In this document: positions 25,413 to 33,506 of the stretch, one piece after another
Position numbering within the stretch: position 1 is the first letter of the stretch
Layout: each line of letters begins with the position of its first letter
Source: MWBF01 sp964614645
GTDB lineage: Bacteria; Chloroflexota; Anaerolineae; CG2-30-64-16
NCBI GenBank assembly: GCA_964614645.1
Contig: CAZTMA010000003.1
Coordinates: forward strand, 1-64,000
Direction: 5' to 3'
DNA length: 64,000 bases
Program-made: the position numbers and the translations under genes
The notes under the pieces: model-generated
The model's input: only the letters and a program-made list of their open reading frames with translations
Told to the model about the DNA's origin: nothing
The model's database searches: none

Positions 25413-26320
25413 GTGCAGCGCCTTCCATTGCCGACAGCGTCCCCGCGGCGGTTCGGCCGCGACCCGCGCGGCGTTCATTCTTCGGCGTGATCATGCGCAA
25501 CCAGCGGGCCTTTCTCGGTCTGCTGATGTTGATCGGGTTTTTTCTGTTGGCGATCGTCGGACCCAGCGTCGTGCCCCTGGACATCAAACCGAACTATGCG
25601 CCGGGCGCGCGCCTGCAAGGGCCTTCCCTGGAGCACCCATTTGGCACAGATTACGCGGGTCGCGACACTATGTCGCAATTCGTGCACGGCGCGGCCGGGG
25701 TGATTATCCTCTCGTTCGCGACTGCGGTATTCACACTCATTATCGCCTTTGTGATCGGCGGGGTGGCCGGCGTAGCAGGCGGGAGGGTGGACGGGTTCCT
25801 GATGTTTATCACCGACATCATCCTGACCGTGCCCAGCTTCCCCATCATGATGGTGCTCTCGATGGTGATTACCATCACGGACCCCATCAGCTTCGCATTG
25901 GTGCTGAGCATCTGGTCGTGGGCGGGCCTTGCGCGTGCCATCCGCGCGCAGATCCTCTCGCTGAAGCGCCGCGATTTCGTCGAGGCCGCACACATCATGG
26001 GGCTGGGCCTGCCGCACATCGTGCTGAAAGAAATGCTGCCCAACATGGCCTCCTACGTGGCCTATCACTTCATCATGATCATGCGCAACGCGGTGACTGC
26101 CTCCGTCGGCCTGATGGTGCTGGGCCTCGTCCCCTTCTCCACGACCCACTGGGGCATGATGCTGCAGATCGCGATGACTGCTACGGGCGCGCTGTTTGGC
26201 GGTCCCGCAATCTGGTACTTCCTCACGCCTGTCGTCGGCATCATGCTTTTCCAGATGGCGTGCTTATTCTTCGCCAGCGGCATGGAGGAAGCGTTCAATC
26301 CCCGGCTGAGGACGCAGTAA
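25409..26320 (+). CDS. ABC transporter permease, OppC/DppC type
   Basis: A 303-residue second permease subunit. The N-terminal cytoplasmic part and first membrane segment (RAFLGLLMLIGFFLLAIVGP) are followed by the OppC signature HPFGTDYAGRDTMSQFVHGA. The EAA loop is RRDFVEAAHIMGLGLPHIVLKEMLPN. Its ATG overlaps the stop of the OppB-like gene (ATGA), implying translational coupling and assembly as a heterodimer. Confidence 0.95.
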   Translation: MSAAPSIADSVPAAVRPRPARRSFFGVIMRNQRAFLGLLMLIGFFLLAIVGPSVVPLDIKPNYAPGARLQGPSLEHPFGTDYAGRDTMSQFVHGAAGVIILSFATAVFTLIIAFVIGGVAGVAGGRVDGFLMFITDIILTVPSFPIMMVLSMVITITDPISFALVLSIWSWAGLARAIRAQILSLKRRDFVEAAHIMGLGLPHIVLKEMLPNMASYVAYHFIMIMRNAVTASVGLMVLGLVPFSTTHWGMMLQIAMTATGALFGGPAIWYFLTPVVGIMLFQMACLFFASGMEEAFNPRLRTQ

Positions 26321-26321
26321 C

Positions 26322-27344
26322 ATGAATAGCCCGATACTACGACCGGCAGCCCGGCCTGAACGCGCCGAAGAGCCCATCATGCAGGTGCAGAACGTCACTG
26401 TCGATTTCAAGCTGCCCAGCCGGACCCTGCGCGCAGTGGACCATGTCTCCCTGGCCGTGTATCGCGGGGAGATCCTGGGCGTCGTGGGCGAGAGCGGCAG
26501 CGGCAAATCCACGCTGGCCACGGCCATGCTCAACGTGGTCGCCAGTCCCGGTGTCATCAGCACCGGCAAGATCTTGTTCAAAGATCAGAACGTGCTTGAC
26601 TTTACGGAGGAAGACCTGCGCGACTTCCGCTGGCGCGAGGTGGCGATGGTCTTCCAGGCCGCGCAGAACTCGCTCAACCCCGTCCTGAAGATTCGGGAGC
26701 AGGTCCTGGACACGGCCGCAGCCCATGGCAACCAGTCGCAGGAGCAGGTGCTCAAGAAGGCGCGCGAGCTGCTGCGCTACGTCCGGCTGGAGCCGGACCA
26801 GGTGCTGGATGCCTATCCGCACCAGTTGAGCGGCGGCATGAAGCAGCGCACAATCATGGCGTTGAGCCTGCTGCTGGACCCCGAAGTCCTGATCCTGGAT
26901 GAGCCGACCACCGCGCTCGATGTCATCACCCAGGCCTATGTGATGAACATTCTCAAGCGCGCCCACTTCGACCTGGGCATCACCATGATTTTCATGACGC
27001 ACGACGTTTCCATCATGGCGAAGATTGCCGACCGGATTGCCGTCATGTATGCCGGCCAGGTGGTGGAGTTGGGCACGGTGGATGACATCTTCTACCGGCC
27101 CTATCATGCCTACACCAAGGGGCTGATCAACGCCGCACCTTCGCTCACCGACGATGTCAGCAAGCGGCGGGCGATTCCCGGCTCGCCGCCCGACCTGACG
27201 AATCTGCCGCCTGGCTGCCGCTTTGCGCCGCGCTGCCGGCTGGTGGAGGAGGACGCCTGCACGGGCGAGTGGCTGGGCGAGCTGGTCGAGGTCGAGCGCG
27301 GGCACTACACGATGTGCCATGAGTGGAAGAAGGTGAGGGCGTAG
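26322..27344 (+). CDS. ABC transporter ATP-binding protein, OppD/DppD type
   Basis: A 340-residue ATPase: Walker A GESGSGKST, Q-loop near MVFQAAQNSLNP, signature LSGGMKQRTIMALSLL, Walker B VLILDEPTTALD and H-loop TMIFMTHD. The C-terminal oligopeptide-transporter extension has PPGCRFAPRC, a Cys motif seen in OppD/F proteins. It starts one base after the OppC-like gene. Confidence 0.95.
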   Translation: MNSPILRPAARPERAEEPIMQVQNVTVDFKLPSRTLRAVDHVSLAVYRGEILGVVGESGSGKSTLATAMLNVVASPGVISTGKILFKDQNVLDFTEEDLRDFRWREVAMVFQAAQNSLNPVLKIREQVLDTAAAHGNQSQEQVLKKARELLRYVRLEPDQVLDAYPHQLSGGMKQRTIMALSLLLDPEVLILDEPTTALDVITQAYVMNILKRAHFDLGITMIFMTHDVSIMAKIADRIAVMYAGQVVELGTVDDIFYRPYHAYTKGLINAAPSLTDDVSKRRAIPGSPPDLTNLPPGCRFAPRCRLVEEDACTGEWLGELVEVERGHYTMCHEWKKVRA

Positions 27345-28367
27345 ATGGCGCCGTTACTGCAACTGGAAAACCTCCAGATGACGTTCAAAGGCAATAGCGG
27401 GCTCTTCCGCCGGAGCCGCCGCGTGGGCGCAGTGGCCGGCGTCAACCTGACGCTCGACCACGGCGAGATTATCGCCGTCGTCGGCGAAAGCGGCTGCGGC
27501 AAGACGACCGTCGGCAAGATGGTCGTGGGCCTGCTCAGGCCGACCGGCGGGCGCATCCTGTACAAGGGGGCCGATGTCACGCGGCTGCGGGGCGACTCCT
27601 ACGAACGCTATCGCAAGGGCACGCAGATGGTGCACCAGGACTCATATGCCGCGCTGAACCCGGCCCGCACGATCCTGCAGTCGCTTACGGACCCGCTGCT
27701 CAAGCATAAGATGGCGAAAAACGGCCACGATGCACATGGCAAGCTGGAGGATCTGCTGCAACTGGTGGGGCTGACGCCGCCGAACCAGTTTCTCGACAAG
27801 TATCCGCACCAGTTGAGCGGCGGTCAACGCCAGCGACTACTGCTGGCGCGCGCGCTGTCGCTGCAGCCTGATGTCATCGTGGCCGACGAGCCGGTGTCGA
27901 TGGTAGACGTCTCGCTGCGCATCTCGCTGCTCGATCTGATGGGAGAGATGAATCGCCGCTTCAACATTGCATTCATCTACATCACGCACGACCTGGCGAC
28001 TGCTCGCTACATCGCTTCCCACGGGCGTATCGCCGTAATGTATCCGGGCAAAGTCGTGGAGACGGGCAACCTGTCGCAGGTCATGGCCGACCCGCGGCAC
28101 CCTTATCTGCAGGCGCTGCTGGCCGCGGTGCCAATCCCCGACCCGCAAATCTCCCGCAATATGAACGAGCTGCCGCTGAAGAGCCTGGAGATGCCCGACC
28201 CGGCCAATCCGCCGCCGGGCTGCCGCTTCCATCCGCGATGCCTCTATGCGCAGAGCATCTGCGAGCACGAGGAACCCCCGCTGGTCGATTGTGATGGCCA
28301 ACTGGTGGCCTGCCACTTCGCCGCAACGATTCCGAGGTGGTCATGGCAGTCGCCTTCCTCCGTGTAG
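27345..28367 (+). CDS. ABC transporter ATP-binding protein, OppF/DppF type
   Basis: A 340-residue partner ATPase: Walker A GESGCGKTT, signature LSGGQRQRLLLARAL, Walker B VIVADEPVSMVD and H-loop FIYITHD. The C-terminal extension has PPGCRFHPRCLYAQSIC. It directly abuts the OppD-like gene, completing a five-part importer. Confidence 0.95.
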   Translation: MAPLLQLENLQMTFKGNSGLFRRSRRVGAVAGVNLTLDHGEIIAVVGESGCGKTTVGKMVVGLLRPTGGRILYKGADVTRLRGDSYERYRKGTQMVHQDSYAALNPARTILQSLTDPLLKHKMAKNGHDAHGKLEDLLQLVGLTPPNQFLDKYPHQLSGGQRQRLLLARALSLQPDVIVADEPVSMVDVSLRISLLDLMGEMNRRFNIAFIYITHDLATARYIASHGRIAVMYPGKVVETGNLSQVMADPRHPYLQALLAAVPIPDPQISRNMNELPLKSLEMPDPANPPPGCRFHPRCLYAQSICEHEEPPLVDCDGQLVACHFAATIPRWSWQSPSSV

Positions 28368-28630
28368 TGCTCTACCTGGGGTTGCTGCTGCTGGTCATGA
28401 GTGTGTTCGCGTTGATAATTGTGCCGCGCGACGCGCCGGGGTTTGTCGCTGCAGTGCTGGCTGTCGGCTTCAATGTGCTGACGGTGAGCATTGCGGCCGG
28501 GCTGCTGCGCTGGTCGCTGGCGCGGAAGGCCCGCCAGGAGCGGCAGCAGGCCGCCGCCCACCGCACAGCGGCCACTCGAGGCGAACTCCCGCCGGCCGGG
28601 GAGGATGAGGAACTGCCGCGCCGGCCATGA
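28343..28630 (+). CDS. Small two-segment membrane protein
   Basis: A 95-residue protein with two hydrophobic segments (about 4-24 and 33-55) and a charged C-terminal tail rich in Arg/Gln/Glu. The ATG at 28343 has a GAGGTGG ribosome site and overlaps the end of the OppF-like gene by 25 bp in another frame. No family is recognised; position suggests co-transcription with the transporter. Confidence 0.6.
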   Translation: MAVAFLRVVLYLGLLLLVMSVFALIIVPRDAPGFVAAVLAVGFNVLTVSIAAGLLRWSLARKARQERQQAAAHRTAATRGELPPAGEDEELPRRP

Positions 28631-28660
28631 CATCGCGAAGCGAAGTGGGCACATAACACA

Positions 28661-28686
28661 AAGGGCGCAGATCACTCTGCGCCCTT
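28661..28686. terminator. Bidirectional terminator between convergent genes
   Basis: AAGGGCGCAGA (28661-28671) pairs perfectly with TCTGCGCCCTT around loop TCAC. It lies between the transporter operon (plus) and the parvulin gene (minus), with T/A-rich ends on both sides of the stem. Confidence 0.8.
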
Positions 28687-28712
28687 CTGCTTGACTGGTC
28701 AGGGCCAGCCTT

Positions 28713-29930
28713 CTACCTTACGGCGCCGGCTGACGGCGTAGGCGGAACGCTGTCGATGGTCCAGTTGCGCTCCACCGTGGCAGTGTTGCGCAGGTTGGTC
28801 AACCATTCCTGGTACGCAGAGTATTTGTTCTGCGCGACCAGGAAGTCGTCCAGCGGGCGGGCCGGGTCCCGTTCTTCAACCTTGATCAGGTGATAGCCGA
28901 ACTGCGTCTTGACGGGATCACTGACCTGGCCGGCTTGCAGCGCAAAGGCCGCATCCTCGAACTCCTGCACCAGCCCCGCGCCCCGCGGGAACCAACCCAG
29001 GTCGCCACCGTCGGCCTTGCTGCCGGTGTCATCCGATAGCTCACGCGCCAGCTCGGCGAAATCCTCGCCTGCGCCCACGCGCTGCTGGATCTCGATGATA
29101 CGAGCCAGCGCCTGTGCGTCGTCACGCGGTTCGAGGGTCGGCGTGGGCGGCGGAGCTGCCGGATCGGGCGTCGGCGTGGCCTGCCCTTCGGGCAGTGGCG
29201 TCGCCGCCGGCGCGGGCGTGCGCACAGCAATCAGGATATGCCTTGCATGCACCTGCTCGCCGGTCGCCGGCACATCCTTCGTGACGTCCTCGTACAGCTT
29301 CTCGCGAATCAGGTCTCGCCGGATGAGCGCCCGGAAGTCTGCCTCGGTCATGCCGGTAGCCGTGCTCATGCGATCCAGATAGGTTTGGTATGACGTCTGG
29401 AACGACTCCAAACTCACGAGCGTCGCAGTAGGTGCAGGCGTCATCGTGGGGACCGGCGTCGCGTCCGGGTCCGCGGTGGGCTCCGGTGCGGGCGTGCTTG
29501 TGGGCACGGGCGTCGGTGGCACACGATAGTAGCCGAACAGCTTCTCGATGGTCTCGGTGACTTCTTCATCCGTGACCGTGATACCGCGCTGCTGAGCCTG
29601 CTCTTCCATCAGGGTATTGTCGATGGCTTCATCCAGCACGTTGAGGCTGGTGCCCTGGGGGTCGGTGACCTGCCCTTCCTGGAACCAGGCGTACTTGACG
29701 AGCTTCTGATAGTCGCGCGTGCTCAGCCGCTGGTTGTTCACGGTGACCACCGACTGGTTGGGCTTAAGCAGGAGCTCCTGTACGACCCCCGCAACGATGA
29801 GCAGGAGGAGGAGAATGCCGACCCCGGCGAGCGCCAGGAGAATGCGGCGATTTGCCTCGGCGTCCTTGCGGCGCAGGTGCGTTTCTTTGCGCGTGATCTC
29901 GCGCACTTCTTCAGGTTTGCGCTTCGCCAT
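28713..29930 (-). CDS. Membrane-anchored parvulin-type peptidyl-prolyl isomerase
   Basis: A 405-residue protein with a charged cytoplasmic tail, one membrane segment (about 30-50), a SurA_N-like chaperone region and a PpiC/parvulin domain (ARHILIAV; FAELARELSDDTGSKADGGDLGWFPRG; VKTQFGYHLIKV). Pro/Thr-rich linkers interrupt both the chaperone region (about 135-165) and the parvulin domain just after ARHILIAV. It probably folds exported proteins. It lies downstream of rpsR on the same strand. Confidence 0.92.
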   Translation of the reverse strand: MAKRKPEEVREITRKETHLRRKDAEANRRILLALAGVGILLLLLIVAGVVQELLLKPNQSVVTVNNQRLSTRDYQKLVKYAWFQEGQVTDPQGTSLNVLDEAIDNTLMEEQAQQRGITVTDEEVTETIEKLFGYYRVPPTPVPTSTPAPEPTADPDATPVPTMTPAPTATLVSLESFQTSYQTYLDRMSTATGMTEADFRALIRRDLIREKLYEDVTKDVPATGEQVHARHILIAVRTPAPAATPLPEGQATPTPDPAAPPPTPTLEPRDDAQALARIIEIQQRVGAGEDFAELARELSDDTGSKADGGDLGWFPRGAGLVQEFEDAAFALQAGQVSDPVKTQFGYHLIKVEERDPARPLDDFLVAQNKYSAYQEWLTNLRNTATVERNWTIDSVPPTPSAGAVR

Positions 29931-29945
29931 CTGTCTTCCTCAGGA

Positions 29946-29975
29946 GGGCCCCACCCGCAAAGGCAGCCGGGGCCC
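29946..29975 (-). terminator. Short hairpin between rpsR and the parvulin gene
   Basis: GGGCCCC (29946-29952) pairs with GGGGCCC (29969-29975) around a 16-nt loop. It probably weakens read-through from the ribosomal-protein operon into the parvulin gene. No U run is seen. Confidence 0.4.
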
Positions 29976-29986
29976 GTTCAAACCCA

Positions 29987-30340
29987 TCAGCTATAGCGGC
30001 GCACATGCTCCGCGGTATAGGGCAGGAGGGCCAGGTAGCGCGCGCGTTTGACGGCGACCGTAACCAGGCGCTGATGGCGCGCACACGTGCCCGTGCGGCG
30101 CCGCGAGTTAATCTGCCCCTGGTCCGAGACGAACCGCCGCAGAGTATTGACGTCCTTATAGTCGATTGTATCGACCTTGTCGACGCAGAACGCGCAGACC
30201 CGCCGGCGCTGGAAGCGCCCGCGCGGTCCGCCGCCCGGCCGACCTTCACGATTCCACGGCCGCCGCTCACCGCGCTCCGGGGCACCCGCAGGTGCGCTGC
30301 TCGCAGCGGGCTGGCCGTTGCCTTCTCTTTCCTCTGACAT
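29987..30340 (-). CDS. rpsR: 30S ribosomal protein bS18
   Basis: A 117-residue protein with a Gly/Arg/Glu-rich N-terminal extension of about 45 residues before the conserved core (RRVCAFCVDKVDTIDYKD; LRRFVSDQGQINSRRRTGTCARHQRLVTVAVKRARYLALLPY). The CxxC plus CxxH is the zinc-binding (C+) form. It is the third gene of the classic rpsF-ssb-rpsR order. Confidence 0.96.
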   Translation of the reverse strand: MSEEREGNGQPAASSAPAGAPERGERRPWNREGRPGGGPRGRFQRRRVCAFCVDKVDTIDYKDVNTLRRFVSDQGQINSRRRTGTCARHQRLVTVAVKRARYLALLPYTAEHVRRYS

Positions 30341-30364
30341 GGTATCTTGACTCCGTATTAACTG

Positions 30365-30748
30365 CTAGAATCCCATCTCGTCGTCGAAGCCGAGATCTTC
30401 CGGCTCGCTGCCGGGACGGCTGTCGAGGAACACCATTTCGGTCGCGACCACTTCGGTCCGCGAATGGCGCTGCCCATCAGGATCGTCCCAACTGCGGGTC
30501 TGGAGGCGGCCTTCGACATAGACACGGGAGCCCTTGCGCAAGAATTGATTGCTGACCTCGGCCAGGGTGCCCCAGGCCACCACGTTGAACCACTCAGTGG
30601 CTTCACGTCGTTCGCCGGCGCTCGTCGTCCACCCCCGGCTGACTGCGACACTGAAAGAGGTCACAGGCTTGCCGCTGGGCGTATAACGCATCTCTGGATC
30701 CCGCCCCAGGTTCCCGATAATCAGAACTTTATTCAGTCCTCGTGCCAC
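30365..30748 (-). CDS. ssb: Single-stranded DNA-binding protein
   Basis: A 127-residue SSB with an OB fold: MARGLNKVLIIGNLGRDPEMRYTP, FSVAVSRGW, TEWFNVVAWGTLAEV, GSRVYVEGRLQTRSW. A short tail ends in the acidic tip DDEMGF, a variant of DDDIPF, which recruits partner enzymes. It lies between rpsF and rpsR, as expected. Confidence 0.96.
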   Translation of the reverse strand: MARGLNKVLIIGNLGRDPEMRYTPSGKPVTSFSVAVSRGWTTSAGERREATEWFNVVAWGTLAEVSNQFLRKGSRVYVEGRLQTRSWDDPDGQRHSRTEVVATEMVFLDSRPGSEPEDLGFDDEMGF

Positions 30749-30808
30749 CTCACCATCTCCCGTCTCAGCCTACAAGTACTACTACTGCTGTGATTGAGTC
30801 CAGACCGA

Positions 30809-31111
30809 TCAGTCCTCGCCCAAGCGAATGATCAGATGCCGGATGACCTGCTCGTCGAGCCGCAGATTGCGTTCGAGCTCGCGGGCCGCGCTAGGGGTGA
30901 GCTGGAAGTTGATCTGGATGTAGGTGCCTTCGGTCTGCTTACGGATTGCGTAAGTCAGCTTGCGGCGGCCCCAAACGTTCGTGTCGGTCACTGTTCCATT
31001 TGCCGATGTAATCCAGCCGGCCAGACGTTGATTCAACGTTGCCAGGCCTTCATCATCAAGTTGCGGGACAGCGATATAGACCATCTCATAATCGCGCAAA
31101 ATGTCAGACAT
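30809..31111 (-). CDS. rpsF: 30S ribosomal protein bS6
   Basis: A 100-residue protein with the S6 fold: YEMVYIAVPQLDDEGLATL, NVWGRRKLTYAIRKQTEGTYIQINF and C-terminal LDEQVIRHLIIRLGED. First gene of the rpsF-ssb-rpsR operon. Confidence 0.96.
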   Translation of the reverse strand: MSDILRDYEMVYIAVPQLDDEGLATLNQRLAGWITSANGTVTDTNVWGRRKLTYAIRKQTEGTYIQINFQLTPSAARELERNLRLDEQVIRHLIIRLGED

Positions 31112-31283
31112 GCCGCGCCAATGCCTCCTTTCCTCGGAAATCGCGGGCTACGCATTCGTAGCACGGTTGCCGCCGGACGGAGCAGCCTGGAGCCACTCGC
31201 CGGGGGCAGAAAGAGCGAGGGCGTGGCAGCCCTCGCGCGGTACAGATGACTATAACATAATGTTACTGTGGGGGCAAATTACT

Positions 31284-31413
31284 GGCCTCACCCCCCCAGC
31301 CCCCTCTCCTGAGAGCACCACATGCTCTCAGGAGAGGGGGAGTAGCCGGTAAAACATCTCCCCTCTCCTGAGCCGAGGCCGCTCGGCTCAGGAGAGGGGT
31401 CGGGGGTGAGGCC
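31284..31413. repeat. Nested inverted-repeat element of 130 bp between hisS and rpsF
   Basis: The outer repeats GGCCTCACCCCC (31284-31295) and GGGGGTGAGGCC (31402-31413) are perfect. Inside are two perfect 18-bp hairpins sharing the same CCCCTCTCCTGAG core: 31300-31340 (loop CCACA) and 31360-31399 (loop GCCG). The element abuts the hisS stop codon, so it probably also terminates hisS. It has the look of a non-autonomous mobile or REP-like element; no target-site duplication is obvious. Confidence 0.8.
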
Positions 31414-31414
31414 G

Positions 31415-33034
31415 TCAGCCCACCCACCCGCGGATGACTTCCGCGGCCTGTGCGCTGGCGATCGTCTGCTGTTGCTTCGTCTGCAGGTTGCGCACGGTAA
31501 CCTGGCCCTGCGCGGCCTCATCCGGTCCGATGATGGCGATGACGGGGATACCCTTCGCGTTGGCATAGCCGATCTGTTCGCGCAACGCAATTGGCTCAAA
31601 GTATGTCTGCACGCGCAGCCCCGCCGCACGAAGCTGTGTGCTCAGGGCGATGGAGGCCTGGAGCAGGTCCGGGGCGAAGGCCGCCACCAGGACCTGGACG
31701 GTGGTCTTGCCGACGTTCGGCGGGAACATCTCCTGTTCTTCCATCACCGCGATGAGCCGCTCGATGCCGATGGTCGTCCCCACCGCGGGCAGGCTGCGTT
31801 CGACAAACATGCCGACCAGGTTATCGTACCGCCCGCCGCCGGTCACGCTGCCGATATTTGCCTCTTCGATCACCGTTTCGTAAATGGAGCCGGTGTAATA
31901 CTCCAGGCCGCGCGCCATGGAGACATCGATCTTGACGTATTGCTCCGGTATGCCCAGTCCCTCGAGGTAGCTTAGGATCGTCTCCAGCTCTTCGATGCCC
32001 TCGACGGCCGCGGGATAGGCGGCCAGCTGCTCGCGCAGCGTGGCGAGGATGGTGCGGTTGTCGCCCTCTAATTCGAGGAGGGGCAGCAGCCCCGCAACGA
32101 CCGGCTCAGGAATCAGGTCGGTCTTGCTGCCATAGTAGGTACGCAGCGCAGGCGTTACCCCGCTGATGAGCTCGCCCGCAGTATCCTGCAGCCGGTCCGA
32201 CTCGACCGAGCCGGGCGGCACGACGGCCAGCACATCGCGCAGCGGCCCTGCCACAAGGTCCGCGAGGTCAGGCGGGAAGGGCGCCGGCCCGTTCGCGCCG
32301 GGCAGCGTCTCCCCCGCCAGCCGGTCAGCCAGGGCGTCCAACCCGACCTTGTCCTGCAGGTACAGCCGCGCCACCTTGCGGATGGCATCGCGCACGGGGT
32401 CGGGGAGGCCGGCAGCCAGCATCTCCTGTCTGACGCCTTCGACGCCGATCTTGGGCAGCTTGTCTACCGACTGATATAGCTCCTTGAGCAGGTCGGCGGG
32501 CACGCCCGCGAAATGACCGAGGCCGATCAGCAGCTTGCGGTTGTTGATGTTAATCTTGAATTCGCGGAAGCCGAGCCGGTAGAGCGCGGTATAGATGACG
32601 GCGATGGTCTCTGCGTCGGCCAGCATGCTCGTGCTGCCCACCGTATCTACGTCGCACTGGTAGAACTCGCGCCAGCGCCCGCGCTGGGGCCGGTCCGCGC
32701 GCCAGACCGGCGCTAAATGATACCGCTTGAAGGGTTTGGGCAGATTGGGGTACATCGCCACGACACGCGAGAGGGGGACTGTCAGGTCATAGCGCAGCAT
32801 CAGCCGCTCGTCCTTGCCGCCGTAGGTGGCCGAGTAGATCAGGCGTTCCGCGTCGGGGCCGTACTTGCCCGTCAGCGTCTCTTCCCGCTCGAGCGCCGGC
32901 GTCTGCAGCGGCTCGAAGCCGAACTCTTCAAACACGCCGCGCACCACATCCATGACATACTGCCGGCGCACCATCTGCTCCGGCAGGAGATCGCGCATGC
33001 CCCTGGGCACGCGCGCTTCAACTTTCGGTGCCAT
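31415..33034 (-). CDS. hisS: Histidyl-tRNA synthetase
   Basis: A 539-residue class II synthetase: PRGMRDLLPEQMVRRQYV (motif 1 region), motif 2 PFKRYHLAPVWRADRPQRGRWREFYQCDVD, the His-specific ARGLEYYTGSIYETV, motif 3 GGGRYDNLVGMF...GTTIGIERL, and a C-terminal anticodon-binding domain. It is about 100 residues longer than typical bacterial HisRS because of an extended insertion (about residues 215-330) before the ARGLEYYTG motif. Its leader carries a His-rich peptide and an intrinsic terminator. Confidence 0.96.
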   Translation of the reverse strand: MAPKVEARVPRGMRDLLPEQMVRRQYVMDVVRGVFEEFGFEPLQTPALEREETLTGKYGPDAERLIYSATYGGKDERLMLRYDLTVPLSRVVAMYPNLPKPFKRYHLAPVWRADRPQRGRWREFYQCDVDTVGSTSMLADAETIAVIYTALYRLGFREFKININNRKLLIGLGHFAGVPADLLKELYQSVDKLPKIGVEGVRQEMLAAGLPDPVRDAIRKVARLYLQDKVGLDALADRLAGETLPGANGPAPFPPDLADLVAGPLRDVLAVVPPGSVESDRLQDTAGELISGVTPALRTYYGSKTDLIPEPVVAGLLPLLELEGDNRTILATLREQLAAYPAAVEGIEELETILSYLEGLGIPEQYVKIDVSMARGLEYYTGSIYETVIEEANIGSVTGGGRYDNLVGMFVERSLPAVGTTIGIERLIAVMEEQEMFPPNVGKTTVQVLVAAFAPDLLQASIALSTQLRAAGLRVQTYFEPIALREQIGYANAKGIPVIAIIGPDEAAQGQVTVRNLQTKQQQTIASAQAAEVIRGWVG

Positions 33035-33080
33035 TTTCCTGCCTCCTTCTGAACCCTGATCGAGTGGGCTATAAAAGACA

Positions 33081-33116
33081 ATAAAAAGGGCGTGGAACCA
33101 TCACAGTTCCACGCCC
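33081..33116 (-). terminator. Intrinsic terminator in the hisS leader (attenuator)
   Basis: On the minus strand GGGCGTGGAAC pairs perfectly with GTTCCACGCCC (11 bp, 7-nt loop) and is followed directly by TTTTTATT. It lies between the leader peptide and hisS, so it must be bypassed for hisS expression. Its 5' arm (GCGTGGA) can alternatively pair with TCCACGC at 33166-33172 in the end of the leader-peptide frame. Confidence 0.85.
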
Positions 33117-33161
33117 AGGGAAACCACCGTCGCGCAGCGCGCATCAATCGCCAGCAGCCTC

Positions 33162-33227
33162 CTAAGCGTGGAGCGGCTGATGATGATGAAGATTAGCGAC
33201 AAACAAGACAACGCTGCGGTTCAACAT
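33162..33227 (-). CDS. Histidine-rich leader peptide of hisS
   Basis: A 21-codon open frame ATG...TAG whose residues 14-20 read HHHQPLH: three consecutive His codons (CAT) plus a CAC. It sits between a TATGAT -10 box and the attenuator of the His-tRNA synthetase gene. A ribosome short of His-tRNA would pause here, as in classical his-operon attenuation. No ribosome site precedes the ATG; the -10 box ends 6 nt upstream, so the ATG is probably at or next to the transcript 5' end (leaderless). Confidence 0.7.
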   Translation of the reverse strand: MLNRSVVLFVANLHHHQPLHA

Positions 33228-33233
33228 GGCGCC

Positions 33234-33239
33234 ATCATA
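33234..33239 (-). promoter_or_regulatory. -10 box of hisS leader transcript
   Basis: TATGAT (five of six) on the minus strand, with GGCGCC between it and the leader-peptide ATG. The usual 6-7 nt from -10 to transcript start puts +1 at the A of the ATG. The -35 is weak (TTGCTC, 17 bp upstream). Confidence 0.55.
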
Positions 33240-33293
33240 GCACGGGGCTCAAAGAAGAGCAAATCCCACCATCGTGACAAGAGGGGGCTCGAG

Positions 33294-33506
33294 TCAGTTG
33301 ATAACAAAAGTCGGTGGCTCGCCGGCGTCGCAGCGCACGCAGTTCAACTCGTAGCCGAGGAAGCGCGCCCGGCCCTCCGAGGTCAGCACCCAGGCGCGGT
33401 CGGCCAGCGGCGGCTTGTGGCGCACATGCTGGCCGTGGCCGCACGCCAGCACTGCCACCCAATCACCGAGGGCCTCCTGCTGCCAGCCAACGATAGCGCG
33501 CTGCAC
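33294..33506 (-). CDS. DUF3565 family protein
   Basis: A 70-residue protein with a GTG start directly after the sulfatase stop. It matches the small DUF3565 family: QRAIVGWQQEALGDWVAVL, ACGHGQHVRHKPP and FLGYELNCVRCDAGEPP. Two Cys-containing motifs with His (CGHGQHVRH; CVRC) suggest a zinc-ribbon-like fold. Function unknown. Co-transcription with the sulfatase is likely. Confidence 0.85.
   Translation of the reverse strand: MQRAIVGWQQEALGDWVAVLACGHGQHVRHKPPLADRAWVLTSEGRARFLGYELNCVRCDAGEPPTFVIN

Noticed and set aside
31284..31413. CRISPR array
   Set aside because: The two similar hairpins are inverted-repeat units without regularly spaced direct repeats or spacers. No cas gene is present.
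33081..33240. T-box riboswitch upstream of hisS
   Set aside because: The leader is short, and the nearest T-box-like sequence (GGTGGTTTCC) would place U opposite the discriminator base, whereas bacterial tRNA-His has C73 and needs G. The consecutive His codons in an ATG-TAG frame explain the region better.
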